Positions 61,406-64,000 of a DNA stretch of 64,000 nucleotides are shown here, piece after piece. A program made the position numbers and the translations under genes. Each line of letters begins with the position of its first letter. Positions within the stretch are counted from its first letter, which is position 1. The notes beneath the pieces are model-generated. The model saw nothing but the letters and a program-made list of their open reading frames with translations. It ran no database searches and was not told the origin of the DNA. The DNA is taken from NCBI GenBank assembly GCA_025357945.1, contig JANYLJ010000032.1:27776-91775 (forward strand), read 5' to 3'. This DNA comes from Gemmatimonadota bacterium (GTDB lineage Bacteria > Gemmatimonadota > Gemmatimonadetes > Gemmatimonadales > GWC2-71-9).

Positions 61406-63802
61406 TCAGCGCGGTACGACCTGGATCGTGCTGCTGGTCCGCCCCGACCGCACCCAGATCTTGGCGTAGAATCGTTGGGCGGCCGCGTCCCAGAAATATC
61501 GATCGCCCTGCGACGCGTCCAGATCCGCCAGGGTCGCGGCGCCGGGCAACGCCGTGGCCGAGAAGTCGCGTAGCACATTGAACGCACTCGTCCCGAAGGC
61601 AAACGAAATCCGGATCCAGTCGCCAACATTGGCTCGCTGCAAGGTGATGCGCGGCCGGGTCGGCGTGGCCGTGCCCCAGGAGATGTCGTACATCCGGCCG
61701 CTCAAGATCGAGATCTGCGCCGCGAGCGGATTACTCGGCACCCCGGCGAGAGCGACCGATACCGCGTCGTCCCGGACGAGCGAGAGTGGGGCGACGGGGT
61801 CGGTGTTGTCACTCTGGATGGTGAGCGCGTCATACCGATTCGGACAGATCCAGGTGTTCCAATCGGAACGATACGTGCAGCTCGGCGTCACGAGAAACGG
61901 ATTGTTGGCCACAACGCTGGTGCGGCTGGTGCCGGTGACGGTGCCGTCACTGTCGACGAACAGTGACGACTTGTCGCCATCGCGAGTGGCCCCGGGGTTG
62001 TCGAAATACACGGCGTTCGCATTTACGAGCTGCACCGCCGCGGCGAAGTTCTGCTGCGAAATGGGGAATCCGTCGCTCCGATTGTACCCCAGCGCACTCG
62101 CGAGGCGTCCCGGACGGGAGACAAAATTTGCGAAGACCACATTGCTCGCCCCGTTGGTACCGTCGTAGAATTCGAAGCCACGAATCGGGAAGGACGGGTT
62201 GGGAGCCGGCGTCAGGTTCTCGCTCTCGCCCACGACGACCGAGTTCTGCAGCATGATCGAGCCGTTGGCGAAGGTGGCGCCCTGCTGGTTATCCGCCAGC
62301 ACGGCGCCGTCGAGGAACAGTCCGGAACCCCGGATCCAGACGGCGCGGCCCGAATGTTTCCACCCGGTAAAATTCTGGAAGTACCCCGGGGCAGAAGCGC
62401 CGCCGGCGACCGCACCGACGCGCGGCGTGTAGCTCGTCACTTCGGTCGTGAGGTCAGGCTTGGGGCCTTGATCGACCTGCAGTCCAGGCTGGCGATTGGA
62501 ATGGGCGACGTTGTCGATAAACAATCGCAGCGGCGTCACGCGCGGCAGGTCCGGTTGTCCGGTGGACAAGCCGGTCGGTGACGCGGGGAGGGCGAACCAG
62601 AACCCGAATGCGACGGATCCCGCGGCGGCGTTGCCACGGAACGTGTTGTCCGGGTTCGTGATCCAGAACGTGGCCGGTGTGGCGTCAGACGGGAGGATCC
62701 GGACGGCGAGCGACGGCACCCGTGAGGAGAGTCCAAGATTCCGCTCGAGGGTATTGCCGCTTTCTGAACCGTCCTCGAGGAAATAGCCATGGCCGAGGTG
62801 GTCGTAGCAGACGTTGCGCTGAGCGGTCGCGTTGTCGGTGCCGTGAATGGTGAGGCAGCGGTTGTTCGTCTTCCAGATGGACGCGTCGCGGACGTACTGC
62901 CCCGAGACATCACCCGCCACGTGCCAGTGCATCGGGTAGCGTGCGACGTGCCCGGCCTGCCCCATGCGCAGGAACGTCACGCCTTCGATGTGCGCGACGC
63001 CCCCTTGCAGGACGATGGTGTGCCCGCCGAAGCCGCCCGTTGATTGTGAATCGCCCTGGATCGCGATATTGCGGGTGAGCAACCCCACCTCGGCGCGTTC
63101 GTCGATGGTGCGACCAGCGACCGATTGGGTGCGGCCCCAGTGGGAAAAACGGAGCGGTGCCTGGATCGTCACGGACGTGGGCGAGGCGGTTGTGATCACC
63201 GCCTCTTCGGCCTGACCCGGATCGTAGTCCGTCGACGCCACGACGATGCGATCACCGGTGCGCCAGCTCATCGCGTCGGAAAGCAAGAGCGTGGTACTGC
63301 CGGCGGGTGCACCCGCCGCGAGCCGAGTCCAGCCGAGGCGCGTGTCACCATGCAGCTCGAGCGCGCCACCGGGGAACACCGCCAACACCTTCGCACCCAC
63401 GGATCCGTTCCCGGCGCCGGAGTCAGCGCCAGTCAGCGTGATGGTGAACAGGTGCAACTCATGACTGGCTTCGGTCCCGGCGCGCAGCATCCCGTTGACG
63501 TAGATGTCCCGCGCAGTGATCGCGACGTCGCGATCGGTGGCCGCCGTGAGGGTACCGTCGATGGTGAGGCGATTGAGCGCCGGCGTGACCACATCGAGTT
63601 GCACCGTCTTGCCGACAGGTATCGACACGTTGGCGCCGGCGGTGGGAACCGGGCCGGGCGCCCAAGTCGCCGGTGCCGACCAGAGGGCGGCACCGGGTGG
63701 CGGGGGCGGCGGCGGCGGCACCGGGTCCGGCACCTGATCGGGTGCACAGGCGACGAGAGCGACGAGAGCGACGAGAGCGGTATACGACAATAGCCGGCGC
63801 AC
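61406..63802 (-). CDS. G8 domain/right-handed beta-helix lipoprotein, CEMIP/TMEM2-like
   Basis: GTG at 63802 with RBS GGGAGG; lipobox VALVAC, poly-Pro linker, G8-like LWSAPATWAPGPVPTAGANVSIPVGKTVQLDV; RMGQAGHVARYPMHWHVAGDVSGQYVRDASIWKTNNRCLTIHGTDNATAQRNVCYDHLGHGYFLEDGSESGNTLERNLGL. Confidence 0.8.
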   Translation of the reverse strand: MRRLLSYTALVALVALVACAPDQVPDPVPPPPPPPPGAALWSAPATWAPGPVPTAGANVSIPVGKTVQLDVVTPALNRLTIDGTLTAATDRDVAITARDIYVNGMLRAGTEASHELHLFTITLTGADSGAGNGSVGAKVLAVFPGGALELHGDTRLGWTRLAAGAPAGSTTLLLSDAMSWRTGDRIVVASTDYDPGQAEEAVITTASPTSVTIQAPLRFSHWGRTQSVAGRTIDERAEVGLLTRNIAIQGDSQSTGGFGGHTIVLQGGVAHIEGVTFLRMGQAGHVARYPMHWHVAGDVSGQYVRDASIWKTNNRCLTIHGTDNATAQRNVCYDHLGHGYFLEDGSESGNTLERNLGLSSRVPSLAVRILPSDATPATFWITNPDNTFRGNAAAGSVAFGFWFALPASPTGLSTGQPDLPRVTPLRLFIDNVAHSNRQPGLQVDQGPKPDLTTEVTSYTPRVGAVAGGASAPGYFQNFTGWKHSGRAVWIRGSGLFLDGAVLADNQQGATFANGSIMLQNSVVVGESENLTPAPNPSFPIRGFEFYDGTNGASNVVFANFVSRPGRLASALGYNRSDGFPISQQNFAAAVQLVNANAVYFDNPGATRDGDKSSLFVDSDGTVTGTSRTSVVANNPFLVTPSCTYRSDWNTWICPNRYDALTIQSDNTDPVAPLSLVRDDAVSVALAGVPSNPLAAQISILSGRMYDISWGTATPTRPRITLQRANVGDWIRISFAFGTSAFNVLRDFSATALPGAATLADLDASQGDRYFWDAAAQRFYAKIWVRSGRTSSTIQVVPR
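63752..63778. repeat. Three tandem copies of the 9-mer GACGAGAGC
   Basis: Exact 3x repeat in the signal-peptide region of the G8 lipoprotein (encodes ALVALVALVA). Confidence 0.9.
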
Positions 63803-63864
63803 GGAACCTCCCGGAGACCGCCTCAAGTATCGGGCGGGCGAAGCGACGAACGAAGACAGCTAGG

Positions 63865-64000
63865 TGTTGTTGATGAAGACGTTGTTCACTGATGCCCCAG
63901 CAGGCGTTGCATGGGAGTGAGCCCGTTGATGCCCATGTGAAAGCGATCCTGATTGTAGTATCGCAGGAAATCCGGCAGCGCGCTCGCCCGCGCCACCGAG
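63865..64000 (-). mobile_element. Right-edge IS element end: C-terminus of an IS481/IS3-like DDE transposase
   Basis: Minus strand ends ...VARASALPDFLRYYNQDRFHMGINGLTPMQRLLGHQ-stop (stop at 63888-63886); followed by an IS-end-like TGTTGTTGATGAAGAC at 63865-63880. Confidence 0.75.

Overview
This 64 kb GC-rich window looks like bacterial chromosome, probably Gemmatimonadota-like (inferred from gene content and style, not proven). It is dominated by tightly packed housekeeping genes: the infB-L7Ae-nusA cluster, pgeF/murA, gatCAB with a UvrD/PcrA helicase, a histidine kinase, serS, a roadblock-mannose-1-P guanylyltransferase-GlmU-like set, groESL, a ~17 kb leftward run of nearly gapless genes (M50 protease, scpAB, rlu, MoxR/DUF58/Bat, mutL, miaA, bshA, uppP, birA, coaX, ubiA), rpsT, a pyrR-pyrB-pyrC operon, a large VPS10/sialidase-like beta-propeller protein, msrB, tRNA-Ser(GGA), a CEMIP/TMEM2-like G8 lipoprotein, and an IS transposase tail at the right edge. 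I saw no CRISPR array, prophage, defence island or biosynthetic gene cluster. The most interesting signals are: (i) an intrinsic-terminator hairpin between a consensus-like promoter and nusA (candidate attenuator); (ii) a CIRCE-like operator with compensatory changes at groESL; (iii) several palindromes downstream of groEL, including one overlapping its stop codon and REP-like elements; (iv) an M28 peptidase gene that has apparently lost its catalytic core in frame; (v) a Bat operon with apparent BatB-BatC and BatD-BatE fusions; (vi) a bacterial CEMIP/TMEM2-like lipoprotein with an IS end about 60 bp upstream of its start; (vii) a Met/His-rich secreted protein beside groESL. All family calls come from reading the translated sequence; no database search was run.
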